Positions 41,931 to 50,954 of a stretch of DNA of 64,000 bases are shown piece by piece. Position 1 is the stretch's first letter. Each line of letters begins with the position of its first letter. Made by a program: the position numbers and the translations under genes. Origin of the DNA: Mesobacterium_A hydrothermale (lineage in GTDB: Bacteria > Pseudomonadota > Alphaproteobacteria > Rhodobacterales > Rhodobacteraceae); contig NZ_JAYLLH010000013.1 of assembly GCF_035818635.1 (NCBI RefSeq), positions 1 to 64,000 of the forward strand, written 5' to 3'. A model generated the notes under the pieces. That model searched no databases. It was not told the origin of the DNA and saw only the letters and a list, made by a program, of their open reading frames with translations.

Positions 41931-43544
41931 ATGTATGTCTATCAATCCATTGCCCAATCCCTTGCCGATCATGGTCTCGACACGATGTTCGGGCTGATGG
42001 GGGATGCCAATCTGTTCATGGTGGACCATTTCGTGCGTGGGGCCGGCGCAACCTTTGTTCCCGTAGCTTTCGAAGGCAGCGCAGTTCTGATGGCGCTGGC
42101 CCATGGCCGTGTCGCGGGCAAGGTTGGCATCGCCACGGTCACCCATGGTCCGGCCCTGACCAACTGCATCACTGCCCTGACCGAGGCCGCCCGGGCCCAT
42201 GTCCCGATGGTGCTGCTGGCCGGGGACACCGCCGTGTCGAATCCGCACAACCTGCAAAACATCGACCAGCGCGAGACGGTCAAGATCACCGGGGCCGGGT
42301 TCGAACAAATGCGCGCACCCGAGACCGCGTCTTATGACGTTGCCCATGCCATTTTCCGCGCGCAGGTGGAAAAGCGCCCCATCGTCCTGAACATGCCCGC
42401 CGATTTCATGTGGCAGGAAGTCGAACACACGCGCCACGTCTTCCCGGCTTTTACTGCCGCCTCTTACGTGCCCGAGGGAGATGATCTGGATCAGGCCGTC
42501 GGTATGATCGCCAGCGCGAAACGCCCGATCATCCTGGCCGGTATCGGGGCGAAGAACGCCGTGCCGCAGATCCAGGCCCTGGCCGACCGGCTGGAGGCGC
42601 CGCTTGCCACGACGTTGAAGGCCAAGGGGATGTTCAACGATCACCCTTACAACATCGATATCTTCGGCACGCTGTCGACGCCCGCCGCTTATGACGCGAT
42701 CGGCAAGGCCGATTGCATCGTTGCCTTCGGGACGTCGCTGCACCATTTCACCACCGACAAGGGCGCGCTGATGAAGGGCAAGCGCGTCGTGCAGATCAAC
42801 AACACCGTCACCGAGATCGCCAAGAACTATCACCCCGACGCGGCGCTGATCGCCGATGCCGGGCTTACCGCCGACAACATCGTCTGGTGGCTGAACGAGG
42901 CAGAAATCCCCGGCAGCGGCTTTACCGCAGAACTTGACATCGCCGCGTTGACCGCACACCCCAAGGGAGATCCGGACAAGGCAAAGCCAGGCTTCGTGAA
43001 CTTCGAATACGCCCTGGACCGGCTGGAAGAGGCGCTGCCCAAGGATCGGTTCCTGACGACTGACGGCGGGCGTTTCATGACCGAGGTCTGGTGCCGCGTG
43101 TCCTGCCCCAACGCGGAAAGCTTCATCGCTACGACGAATTTTGGCTCCATCGGCTTGGGGCTGCAGGTCGCCATTGGCGCGGGCTACGCAGTGCCGAACC
43201 GGCCTGTCGTTCTGTTCACCGGTGACGGCGGGTTCATGATGGGCGGTATCAACGAATTCAACACCGCAGTGCGGATGAAACAGGACCTGATCGTGATCGT
43301 CGCCAACGATTCTGCCTATGGGGCCGAGCACATCCAGTTCCTCGACCGCAAGATGGATCCGGGCCTGTCGATGTTCGACTGGCCGTCCTTTGCGCAAGTG
43401 GGGACCGCGCTGGGCGGTCACGGCGTGCTGGTCGAATCCAACGACGATCTGGACCGGGCCATCGCCGCCATCGAAACCCGCGACAAACCGCTGCTGATCG
43501 AACTGCGACTTGATCCGAACGACGTGCCGCGTATGCGCATCTGA
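41931..43544 (+). CDS. Thiamine-diphosphate-dependent enzyme, acetolactate synthase-like
   Basis: 537 residues in the standard three TPP-enzyme domains. The cofactor-activating glutamate lies in VAFEGSAVLMALAHGRV. The TPP/Mg site is GDGGFMMG followed by NDSAYG near residue 430-465. It is shorter than ALS large subunits and lacks an adjacent ilvN, so it is more likely a decarboxylase or a specialised ligase/carboligase. It starts 178 bases after the TAXI permease. The substrate is unknown and could be the imported acid. Confidence 0.75.
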   Translation: MYVYQSIAQSLADHGLDTMFGLMGDANLFMVDHFVRGAGATFVPVAFEGSAVLMALAHGRVAGKVGIATVTHGPALTNCITALTEAARAHVPMVLLAGDTAVSNPHNLQNIDQRETVKITGAGFEQMRAPETASYDVAHAIFRAQVEKRPIVLNMPADFMWQEVEHTRHVFPAFTAASYVPEGDDLDQAVGMIASAKRPIILAGIGAKNAVPQIQALADRLEAPLATTLKAKGMFNDHPYNIDIFGTLSTPAAYDAIGKADCIVAFGTSLHHFTTDKGALMKGKRVVQINNTVTEIAKNYHPDAALIADAGLTADNIVWWLNEAEIPGSGFTAELDIAALTAHPKGDPDKAKPGFVNFEYALDRLEEALPKDRFLTTDGGRFMTEVWCRVSCPNAESFIATTNFGSIGLGLQVAIGAGYAVPNRPVVLFTGDGGFMMGGINEFNTAVRMKQDLIVIVANDSAYGAEHIQFLDRKMDPGLSMFDWPSFAQVGTALGGHGVLVESNDDLDRAIAAIETRDKPLLIELRLDPNDVPRMRI

Positions 43545-43702
43545 ACGTCGGGTGTTTTCAGCTCCGGTTGATCCACTCCCCAACCCCTGGACAGTTTCCG
43601 GCATGGTCTGAGCCACGCTTTGCGCCTGCTGATCGGGTTGGGCTTTGTCTTTTCCCAGCCAATAGACCACGGCGGGGGGGGGTGTCTGGCCCTTGACAAA
43701 TA

Positions 43703-43721
43703 GAGGGGCGCAAGGCCCCTC
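43703..43721 (-). terminator. Terminator of the small DUF465 operon
   Basis: A 7-bp stem (GAGGGGC, 5-base loop), read on the minus strand, is followed by TATTTGT. It lies 13 bases beyond the stop of the 55-residue frame. This is a normal intrinsic terminator shape and supports that frame being transcribed. Confidence 0.6.
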
Positions 43722-43733
43722 CGTGGTACAGGC

Positions 43734-43901
43734 TCAGGCGGCTGCCATTTCACTTTCTGGCCGCCGAGAGGCATGCGGACTTCCGCAGTCTGGCCCGTGG
43801 TGATCCTCGCCCTCGTCGGCGATAGCGCGACGCATGTCATCAAGATCGGGACTGTGCATCAGTCGCAAGCCGCTGTTCTGAAAGACAAGATTGAAGATCA
43901 T
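43734..43901 (-). CDS. Small 55-residue protein coupled to the DUF465 gene
   Basis: The frame begins with ATG at 43901, overlapping the DUF465 stop (ATGA), and ends at a TGA followed by a terminator-like hairpin. The predicted product has a short hydrophobic start (MIFNLVFQNSGLRL) and a charged region (DLDDMRRAIADEGEDHHG). No family is recognised. The 4-base overlap and the terminator are the evidence for it being a gene; coding statistics were not computed. Confidence 0.45.
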   Translation of the reverse strand: MIFNLVFQNSGLRLMHSPDLDDMRRAIADEGEDHHGPDCGSPHASRRPESEMAAA

Positions 43902-44137
43902 GAGTGTGCCGCCACTGGCATCCGCGTGCGGTCCTGGCTACCGACAAGTTTCGAGTAATAGGTGATCTGGTCTTTCAGCCGCAGGCGCTGCCGCTTCAGC
44001 CGCTGCAGGGCCACGCTGCATGGCATGGGACGCTGCAGTTCCTCGTCGATCTGCACCGCCAACTGATGGTGGCGGCGGCGCAGCCGCGCCACCTTTGCCG
44101 GAAGAGCGGTAAGCAGCCGGGCGGGCATCGTCGTCAT
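43898..44137 (-). CDS. DUF465 (YdcH-like) small protein
   Basis: 79 residues. The core RLRRRHHQLAVQIDEELQRP followed by LQRLKRQRLRLKDQI is a clear match to YdcH/DUF465, a small helical, coiled-coil-forming family of unknown function. AAAGGAGACTTGTT precedes the ATG, an excellent ribosome site. It is divergent from a LysR gene and overlaps the downstream 55-residue frame. Confidence 0.75.
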   Translation of the reverse strand: MTTMPARLLTALPAKVARLRRRHHQLAVQIDEELQRPMPCSVALQRLKRQRLRLKDQITYYSKLVGSQDRTRMPVAAHS

Positions 44138-44285
44138 AACAAGTCTCCTTTGTTAGAGGTTGCGGGCGATCTGTCATGATCGCCCCCAGAACATGGGGAG
44201 GTCCAATGATCGGAAGAAGGTGGCGGGGCCTGAAAACTCGATAGGCATTTCCTATATTTGAAAGACGCAAAGCGAAGAGGCCTCG

Positions 44286-45221
44286 ATGTCTGTTGAACTC
44301 ACCCTGCGCCAATTGACCTATTTCGCGGCCCTCGCCGAAACGCGCCATTATCGCCGTGCCGCCGAGCGTGTCGGCATCAGCCAGCCTTCGCTCAGTCAGC
44401 AGATCGTCGGGCTCGAAGCGGCACTGGGCGTGACGCTGGTTGAGCGAGGTCAGCGCGGGGCTGTGCTCACTCCGCAGGGTCGCATGATCCTTGCGCAAAC
44501 GCGGCGTGTGCTCGAAGAGACCGAACATCTCAGGGCGTTGGCGCAGGGTGCCCGGGACGGCGTCACCGGGACAATCCGCCTTGGATCGACACCCACGCTA
44601 GGGCCATACCTTCTGCCGCATGTGATGCGACGGCTGCACGCGGCCTATCCAGAGTTGAAGGTCGTCATTCGCGACGCGCCACCCGCCACGCTTCAGGATG
44701 AACTCTTGAGCGGTCAACAAGACCTTATCCTGACGCAACTGCCCGTTCCCTCCGGCGATCTGGACGCCATGCGGCTTTTCCGCGAGCCGCTGAAACTGGC
44801 GATGGCTCTGGACCATCCGTTGGCAACGCGCGAGACCATCCGCGACGTCGACCTTACCGGTGTCGATGTGCTCTCGTTGTCGGATGCCTACCGGTTGCAC
44901 GCGCAAGTAGCGGGTTTGTGCGAGGATTTGGGCGCCACGCTGCGGCGCGACTACGAGGGTACCAGCCTCGATGCGTTGCGCCAGATGACGGCGCTGAACA
45001 TGGGGGTGAGTTTCCTGCCGGCGCTTTACGTCCGGTCCGAAGCGTCGCGCGACGCTGGCGACGTGGTCGTCAAACCCTTTCGATCCGGGCGCCTGACCCG
45101 CTCTATCGGCCTAGCGTGGCGCCGCCGCTCGGCGCATATCCGGATCATCCAAAAACTCGCTACCATCATCTCGGATGTGGTCCGGGAAACCTTTGCCGAT
45201 CACGTCATGCTTGAGCTGTAA
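44286..45221 (+). CDS. OxyR-like LysR-family regulator lacking the peroxidatic cysteine
   Basis: 311 residues with the LysR helix-turn-helix (RRAAERVGISQPSLSQQIVG) and an OxyR-type sensor domain. In the E. coli OxyR redox loop (GHCLRDQAMGFC) C199 is peroxidatic and C208 resolving. The matching segment here, DAYRLHAQVAGLC, has R203 at the first position and C212 at the second. Disulfide sensing by the classical route is therefore not possible. It may sense something else or be redox-insensitive. It is convergent with nrdJ (24 bases between stops). Confidence 0.8.
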   Translation: MSVELTLRQLTYFAALAETRHYRRAAERVGISQPSLSQQIVGLEAALGVTLVERGQRGAVLTPQGRMILAQTRRVLEETEHLRALAQGARDGVTGTIRLGSTPTLGPYLLPHVMRRLHAAYPELKVVIRDAPPATLQDELLSGQQDLILTQLPVPSGDLDAMRLFREPLKLAMALDHPLATRETIRDVDLTGVDVLSLSDAYRLHAQVAGLCEDLGATLRRDYEGTSLDALRQMTALNMGVSFLPALYVRSEASRDAGDVVVKPFRSGRLTRSIGLAWRRRSAHIRIIQKLATIISDVVRETFADHVMLEL

Positions 45222-45245
45222 CACGCACATTTCCTGGGTTCTGCG

Positions 45246-47531
45246 TCAGCCACATTTGGAATGGCCGCAGCTTCCGCAGGTCATGCAGCCTTCGACCATG
45301 CGCATGTCATACTGGCCACAGCTGGGGCAGGCTTTGCCGCGCGGGGCATTGTCGAGGTTGACCACCTGTGCCTGCGGGTCGGATTTCAGGCCCATGCCTT
45401 CGCCTTCCAGGAACCCGATCGCCACCATGTGGCGCTCGATCACCCCGCCGATGGCAGCCAGGATCGACGGGATATATTTGCCCTGCACCCATGCCCCGCC
45501 GCGCGGATCGAACACCGCTTTCAGCTCTTCGACGACAAAGGACACGTCGCCACCGCGCCGGAATACGGCCGAGATCATTCGGGTCAGCGCCACGGTCCAG
45601 GCAAAGTGTTCCATGTTCTTGGAGTTGATGAACACCTCGAACGGGCGGCGATGCCCACCGACGACAATGTCGTTGATCGTCAGGTAAATCGCATGCTCGC
45701 TGTCCGGCCATTTCAGCTTGTAGGTCGCGCCTTCCAACTCTTGCGGACGGTCCAGCGGTTCGGACATATAGATCACGTCGCCGCCCGCGGCCTCGCGCGC
45801 CAGCGCGGGGGTTTCCGCCGGGGTCTTTTCGTCCTTTTCGCTTACGCTCAGGACAGATCCTGTCACGTCGTTGGGCCGATAGGTGGTGCAGCCCTTGCAG
45901 CCGGATTCATACGCCGCCATGTAGACATCCTTGAACGCGTCAAAGCTGATGTCCTCGGGGCAGTTGATGGTCTTGGAAATCGACGAATCCACCCATTTCT
46001 GCGCCGCCGCCTGCATCCGTACGTGATCGAGCGGGGCCAGAGTCTGGGCGTTGACGAAATGGTCGGGCAGGGGGGTGTCACCCTTCGTGTCGCGCCACAT
46101 CTGCACGGCGTAATCGACGACCTCTTCCTCGGTCCGGGTACCGTCCTTCTGCAGAACCTTGCGGGTATAGCTGTAGGCGAACACCGGTTCGATCCCGGAA
46201 CTGACGTTGCCGGCATACAGGCTGATCGTCCCGGTCGGCGCGATCGAGGTCAGCAGCGCGTTGCGGATGCCGTGTACCCGGATCGCCTCTCGCACATCGT
46301 CATCCATCTGCATCATGTTGCCCGACGCCAGGTATTTCTCGGCGTCGAACAGCGGGAAGGCACCCTTCTCCTTCGCCAGTTCGACGCTGGCCAGATAGGA
46401 TTCACGCGCGATCAGGTGCAGCCATTCCTCGGTCTGCCTGGCGGCCTCTTCGCTGCCATACCGCAGACCGACCATCAACAGCGCGTCGGCCAGCCCGGTT
46501 ACACCCAGCCCGATCCGGCGCTTGTTCAGCGCCTCTTCACGTTGTTGCGGCAGCGGGAATTTCGACGCGTCAACCACGTTGTCCATCATCCGGATCGCGG
46601 TGCGCACCAGATCGGCAAGCGCGGCCTTGTCCAGCGCGGCTTTCGCCCCGAACGGGTTGGACACCAACCGGGCCAGGTTGACAGACCCCAGAAGGCAGGC
46701 GCCATACGGCGGCAACGGCTGCTCACCACAGGGGTTCGTGGCCGCGATATCCTCGATGTAGTTCAGGTTGTTCGCCTGGTTGATCCGGTCGATGAAAATC
46801 ACCCCCGGCTCGGCAAAATCATAGGTTGCGCGCATGATCTTGTTCCACAAGTCACGCGCCTGTACGGTGTGATACACCACGCCGTCAAATTGCAAGTCCC
46901 ACGACCCGTCAGTCTTCACCGCTTCCATGAAGGCATCGGTGACCAGCACCGACAGGTTGAACATGCGCAGCCGCGCACTGTCGGATTTCGCCGCGATGAA
47001 CCCTTCGATATCGGGGTGATCGCAGCGCATCGTGGCCATCATCGCGCCCCGGCGGCTGCCGGCGCTCATGATCGTCCGGCACATCGCGTCCCACACATCC
47101 ATGAAGGACAGCGGGCCCGACGCATCCGCCGCCACACCTGCCACCGGCGCACCCTTGGGCCGGATGGTGCTGAAGTCATAGCCGATGCCGCCGCCCTGCT
47201 GCATGGTCAGCGCGGCCTCTTTCAGCATGTCGAAAATCCCGCCCATGCTGTCGGGGATCGTGCCCATGACGAAACAGTTGAACAGGGTCACCTGCCGACC
47301 GGTGCCCGCCCCCGCGGTGATCCGGCCCGCGGGCAGGTATTTGAAATCCTCAAGCGCGGCATAGAATCGCTCTTCCCAGTGCTTGGGGTCGTTTTCGACC
47401 ACCGCAAGCGCCCGCGCGATTCGCCGCCAACTGTCCTCGACCGTCAGATCGATCGGGGTGCCGTCCGCCTCTTTCAACCTGTATTTCATGTCCCAAATCT
47501 GTTCGGCGATCGGGGCGGCAAAACGGGTCAT
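45246..47531 (-). CDS. nrdJ: Adenosylcobalamin-dependent (class II) ribonucleotide reductase
   Basis: 761-residue NrdJ. It reduces ribonucleotides using 5'-deoxyadenosylcobalamin and works with or without oxygen. Active-site residues are N266, C268 and E270 (TNPCGEQPL) with the reducible pair C86 (LFNC) and C279 (YGACLLG). The C-terminus has a Cys-rich zinc-ribbon-like tail (CPSCGQ, then CMTCGSCGHSKCG). ATG 47531 was chosen over the TTG at 47552. No cobalamin riboswitch is recognisable in the 141-base spacer upstream. Confidence 0.93.
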   Translation of the reverse strand: MTRFAAPIAEQIWDMKYRLKEADGTPIDLTVEDSWRRIARALAVVENDPKHWEERFYAALEDFKYLPAGRITAGAGTGRQVTLFNCFVMGTIPDSMGGIFDMLKEAALTMQQGGGIGYDFSTIRPKGAPVAGVAADASGPLSFMDVWDAMCRTIMSAGSRRGAMMATMRCDHPDIEGFIAAKSDSARLRMFNLSVLVTDAFMEAVKTDGSWDLQFDGVVYHTVQARDLWNKIMRATYDFAEPGVIFIDRINQANNLNYIEDIAATNPCGEQPLPPYGACLLGSVNLARLVSNPFGAKAALDKAALADLVRTAIRMMDNVVDASKFPLPQQREEALNKRRIGLGVTGLADALLMVGLRYGSEEAARQTEEWLHLIARESYLASVELAKEKGAFPLFDAEKYLASGNMMQMDDDVREAIRVHGIRNALLTSIAPTGTISLYAGNVSSGIEPVFAYSYTRKVLQKDGTRTEEEVVDYAVQMWRDTKGDTPLPDHFVNAQTLAPLDHVRMQAAAQKWVDSSISKTINCPEDISFDAFKDVYMAAYESGCKGCTTYRPNDVTGSVLSVSEKDEKTPAETPALAREAAGGDVIYMSEPLDRPQELEGATYKLKWPDSEHAIYLTINDIVVGGHRRPFEVFINSKNMEHFAWTVALTRMISAVFRRGGDVSFVVEELKAVFDPRGGAWVQGKYIPSILAAIGGVIERHMVAIGFLEGEGMGLKSDPQAQVVNLDNAPRGKACPSCGQYDMRMVEGCMTCGSCGHSKCG

Positions 47532-47672
47532 GGGCAGCGTCCTGTCTGGCAAGGGATAACGGGGGAATCGCGGCAGGCCGAAACCAACCGCTTGAAGACC
47601 GGGGTGATACCACTACCATATCTCGCGTCAAACCGATAGCATCGGTGACCACACCGGATCGAGGAAATTGCC

Positions 47673-48104
47673 GTGGCAGGACACATTCACCTCATCAAGC
47701 TGAGCGTCGGCACCGAAAGCGTCGAGGACCTGGCCGCGTGGCAGGCCACGGCGCATGAACGCTGGGCCGACGGCATCCCGCGCCACGTCACCCGGATGTG
47801 GCCCAAGCGTGCGGCCGAGGTGCTGAACGGCGGCTCGATCTACTGGGTCATCAAAGGGTTCGTGCAATGCCGACAGCGCATCCTGCGGCTGGATGAGGTC
47901 ACCGGCCGGGACGGCATCCGCCGCTGTGCGATCGTACTGAAACCCGGTCTGATCCGTACGACCTCCGCCCCGAAACGCCCGTTCCAGGGCTGGCGCTACC
48001 TCGATCCGAAAGACGCCCCCGTCGACCTGTCGCCGGATCGCCAGAAAGACGACGCCTTGCCTCCCGAACTGGCCGGGGCGCTGGCCGAAATCGGTGTGCT
48101 CTAG
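47673..48104 (+). CDS. DUF1489 family protein
   Basis: 143 residues, a match to DUF1489, an alphaproteobacterial family of unknown function (HIHLIKLSVGTESVEDLAAW, GGSIYWVIKGFVQCRQRILR). No signal peptide or membrane helix. The region after residue 75 (IRRCAIVLKPGLIRT) is conserved. Divergent from nrdJ with a 141-base spacer. Confidence 0.8.
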   Translation: MAGHIHLIKLSVGTESVEDLAAWQATAHERWADGIPRHVTRMWPKRAAEVLNGGSIYWVIKGFVQCRQRILRLDEVTGRDGIRRCAIVLKPGLIRTTSAPKRPFQGWRYLDPKDAPVDLSPDRQKDDALPPELAGALAEIGVL

Positions 48105-48191
48105 GCATCCACAGCCCCTGTGCGGCGGGGCCATGGTCATTCCCGCGGCGACCCGCTAGATCTTGCCCAAACCATCTGTGAGGACAGCGCC

Positions 48192-49052
48192 ATGACAGAC
48201 ACCTATACCCCGCCCGAAGTCTGGACTCTGACCGACGAAATACGCGCGGTCAGCGGCTCGAACCTGCCCACTGCCGGCGCGCAGTTCGAACAAGAACTGC
48301 CCGTGGGCAAACACCCGCACCAGCTCTACAGCATGGGCACGCCAAACGGCGTCAAGGTCACCGTCCTGTTCGAGGAGCTGCTGGCGCTGGGCATAGAAGA
48401 GGCCGAATACGACGCCTGGCCGATCCGCATCGGCAAGGGCGATCAGTTCGGCTCGGGCTTCGTCGCGATCAACCCGAACTCCAAGATTCCCGCGCTGATG
48501 GACCACTCCACGGCGAAACCGACGCGGCTCTTTGAATCCGGCGCGATCCTGCTCTATCTCGCGGAAAAGTTCGGCCAGTTCCTGACACCCGATCCCGCAG
48601 ACCGCCCGGAACTGCTGTCGTGGCTGTTCTGGCAGATGGGTGCGGCACCTTACGTCGGTGGCGGATTCGGCCATTTCTATGCAAACGCGCCCTTCCTGCA
48701 GGAATATCCGATCAACCGTTTCGCAATGGAAACCAAACGCCAGCTCGACGTGCTGGACAAACATCTCGCCGACAAGGACTGGGTCGCAGGAGGGGCCTAT
48801 ACCATCGCCGATATCGCGATCTGGACATGGCATGGCCAGATGGTTCTGGGCCGCTCCTATAATGCTGCCACCTTCCTGCAAGTCGAAAGCTACGAAAATG
48901 TCCTGCGCTGGGCCAAGGCGATCGACGCCCGTCCGGCGGTCAAACGTGGCCGGATCGTCAATCGCTTCATGGGCGATCCGTCCGAACAGCTGCACGAACG
49001 CCATGATGCGTCAGATTTCGACACCAGGACCCAGGACAAGATCGGCGGCTAG
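48192..49052 (+). CDS. yghU: YghU-type glutathione transferase / disulfide reductase
   Basis: 286 residues with an N-terminal thioredoxin-like domain (QLYSMGTPNGVKVTVLFEEL) and a C-terminal helical domain. The long N-terminal extension and PNGVKV site, without a catalytic cysteine, match YghU/YfcG-type proteins, which bind glutathione and have disulfide-bond reductase activity. ESGAILLYLAEKFG and FWQMGAAPYVGGGFGHF are conserved. ATG 48192 gives the family-like start. Confidence 0.85.
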   Translation: MTDTYTPPEVWTLTDEIRAVSGSNLPTAGAQFEQELPVGKHPHQLYSMGTPNGVKVTVLFEELLALGIEEAEYDAWPIRIGKGDQFGSGFVAINPNSKIPALMDHSTAKPTRLFESGAILLYLAEKFGQFLTPDPADRPELLSWLFWQMGAAPYVGGGFGHFYANAPFLQEYPINRFAMETKRQLDVLDKHLADKDWVAGGAYTIADIAIWTWHGQMVLGRSYNAATFLQVESYENVLRWAKAIDARPAVKRGRIVNRFMGDPSEQLHERHDASDFDTRTQDKIGG

Positions 49053-49063
49053 ACCGCCTCTTT

Positions 49064-49139
49064 CTGTCTTTGGTTTTCTAAATACCTCGGGGGTGTGGGG
49101 GCAGAGCCCCCACAGGCGCGGTTTCGCAGAAACCGCGCC
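49064..49139 (-). repeat. Dispersed intergenic repeat, copy D
   Basis: Read on the minus strand, CCCCCGAGGTATTTAGAAAA and CCAAAGAC repeat copy C with one mismatch. On the window strand a TGTGGGGGC/GCCCCCACA hairpin (49094-49114) follows the core, and then a perfect 11-bp stem GGCGCGGTTTC (49115-49139). It fills the spacer between convergent yghU and hisG. Confidence 0.8.
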
Positions 49140-49176
49140 GCGGTCGGGCCGCAAGCGGCGGTCCGAAACCTGCGGA

Positions 49177-49869
49177 TCAAAGCCCCAGCTTCGCTACCAG
49201 GTCGCGCAGGTTGCGCCGGTCGGCCTCGTCCATCGGCGCGGTCCGGCTGCGGAACAGCGTCGCCTGGCTGCGCAGCACCGGGTCCTCGTCCAGGATCTTC
49301 AGATGGTTGGCGCGCAGCGTCTCCCCGGTCGAGGTGATGTCGGCAATCGCCTCGGCGGTCAGGTTCTTCACCGTACCCTCGGTCGCGCCCTGGCTGTCGA
49401 CCAGCTGGTAATCTGCCACGCCGCCCGCCCGCAGATACTCGCGCACCAGCCGGTGATATTTGGTTGCGATCCGCAGCCGGAACCCGTGCCGCGCGCGGAA
49501 TGCCGCCGCCGCCGCGTCCAGGTCATCCAGCGTGTCGACATCCACCCAGGCCTGCGGCACGGCGACGATCAGGTCGGCATGGCCAAAGCCCAGTTCGGCC
49601 AGCGGCGCGACCTTCTGGTCCCATTGCACCAGCTTCTCGCGGATCAGGTCCGTACCCGTCACGCCCAGGTGAATGCGCCCGGCGGACAGCTCGCGTGGGA
49701 TTTCCCCGGCCGACAGCAGCACCAGGTCAACGCCCTTCGCGCCGTCGACAGCCCCGGCATATTCGCGGTCCGACCCGGTGCGCGACAGGGTGACGCCACG
49801 GGCGGCGAACCAGTCAAAAGTTTTTTCCATCAGCCGCCCCTTGGACGGCACGCCAAGCTTCAGGCTCAT
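49177..49869 (-). CDS. hisG: ATP phosphoribosyltransferase, short form
   Basis: 230 residues, the short HisG that needs HisZ as a regulatory subunit. It catalyses the first step of histidine synthesis (ATP + PRPP). LGVPSKGRLMEKTFDWF and VTGTDLIREKL are conserved. It lacks the C-terminal regulatory domain of the long form. The start overlaps the hisZ stop by 4 bases. Confidence 0.92.
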   Translation of the reverse strand: MSLKLGVPSKGRLMEKTFDWFAARGVTLSRTGSDREYAGAVDGAKGVDLVLLSAGEIPRELSAGRIHLGVTGTDLIREKLVQWDQKVAPLAELGFGHADLIVAVPQAWVDVDTLDDLDAAAAAFRARHGFRLRIATKYHRLVREYLRAGGVADYQLVDSQGATEGTVKNLTAEAIADITSTGETLRANHLKILDEDPVLRSQATLFRSRTAPMDEADRRNLRDLVAKLGL

Positions 49870-50954
49870 GCCCGGCCCTCCCGCAGGGTCAACAGGATGT
49901 CGGGGCGGATCACGCCGCCGACGGCGGGGCGGCCTTGGCCATTGCCCAGCCGCAGCGTCAGCGCGTCATAGCGCCCGCCGCTGGCCACCGGTGGCAGGCC
50001 GGGACGCGCGGGCGCGTGAAACCCAAAGACGAACCCGTCGTAATATTCCAGGCTGGTGCGACCATAGCTGCCTTCGAACTCCACCGTCTGCGGGTCGATT
50101 CCGCGAATGTCGATCGCCTCGATCCGCACCGCCAGCCGGTCCACCGCGTTGGCAATCGCGGGCAGATCGACGGCAATGTCGCGCAGGTGTTGCAGCGCGA
50201 AGCAGCAGCTTTCGCGCACGTTCAGCAGCGCGTCGATCAGCGCCACTTCCTCGCGCGACAGTGGCGGCTCGGTGGCATCGGCGCGCAATGCCGCGATCCG
50301 CGCGGCGATCTCGGTTGCCTCGCGCAGCCCGATCTGAACACCCGCCCGCGCCATCGGGTCCTCTGCCGCCAGCAGCGCCGCGCGGGTCGGTGGCACCGGT
50401 GTCTTTCCGGAAAACCGGTCCAGCAATGCGCGGAACCGGCGTGGCCGCCAGATGTGCCGCATCAAAGCCGCCTTGCGCCGATCCGAGGTTTTCAGCCCTG
50501 CCACGGCGGTTGTCAGAATGCCGATGTCCCCGGTCGCGGCGCGCAGGCCCAGCCCGTCCAGTTGCGCGTGGATCAGCGCGAACACCTCGGCATCCGCGGC
50601 CTCTGGCGCGCTGCCATCGAACAGCTCATAGCCCACCTGGATGTATTCAGAGGGCCGCTCGGGATGCTCTTCCTGACGCCGGAACACTTCGCCGGCATAG
50701 GTATAGCGCGCCACCTCGGCCCCGCTGTCGCTGTGCATCTGTACGACCGGCACGGTGAAATCCGGGCGCAGCATGACTTCACCCTGCGCCGGGTCCGACG
50801 TGGTATAGGCGCGCGCCCGGATATCTTCGCCGTACAGATCCAGCAAGGTTCCGGCGGGTTGCAGGATCGTGCAATCCACCGCGCGGGCCCCGGCGGCCTC
50901 GAAGCGCGCGCGCAACCGCGCCGCCTCGGCCCGGATGTCTGAAATCGGGCTCAT
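49866..50954 (-). CDS. hisZ: ATP phosphoribosyltransferase regulatory subunit
   Basis: 362 residues, a histidyl-tRNA-synthetase-like protein without tRNA charging. MLRPDFTVPV and EVFRRQEEHPERPSEYIQ show the class II core, and GGRYDALTLRLG the later motif. It has no anticodon-binding domain and is fused translationally between hisS and hisG (ATGA overlaps on both sides). It gives the short HisG its feedback response to histidine. Confidence 0.9.
   Translation of the reverse strand: MSPISDIRAEAARLRARFEAAGARAVDCTILQPAGTLLDLYGEDIRARAYTTSDPAQGEVMLRPDFTVPVVQMHSDSGAEVARYTYAGEVFRRQEEHPERPSEYIQVGYELFDGSAPEAADAEVFALIHAQLDGLGLRAATGDIGILTTAVAGLKTSDRRKAALMRHIWRPRRFRALLDRFSGKTPVPPTRAALLAAEDPMARAGVQIGLREATEIAARIAALRADATEPPLSREEVALIDALLNVRESCCFALQHLRDIAVDLPAIANAVDRLAVRIEAIDIRGIDPQTVEFEGSYGRTSLEYYDGFVFGFHAPARPGLPPVASGGRYDALTLRLGNGQGRPAVGGVIRPDILLTLREGRA

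Noticed and set aside
43773..43958. A plus-strand frame of 61 codons with a signal-like N-terminus
   Set aside because: It lies opposite the coupled 55-residue frame and DUF465 gene, which have the better ribosome site, overlap and terminator.
45261..47639. A plus-strand open frame of about 790 codons across nrdJ
   Set aside because: The opposite strand encodes clear class II ribonucleotide reductase with its catalytic motifs. The long frame is a GC-driven shadow.
47532..47672. Cobalamin riboswitch or NrdR boxes upstream of nrdJ
   Set aside because: The spacer is short and shows neither the conserved riboswitch segments nor the NrdR palindromes by eye.
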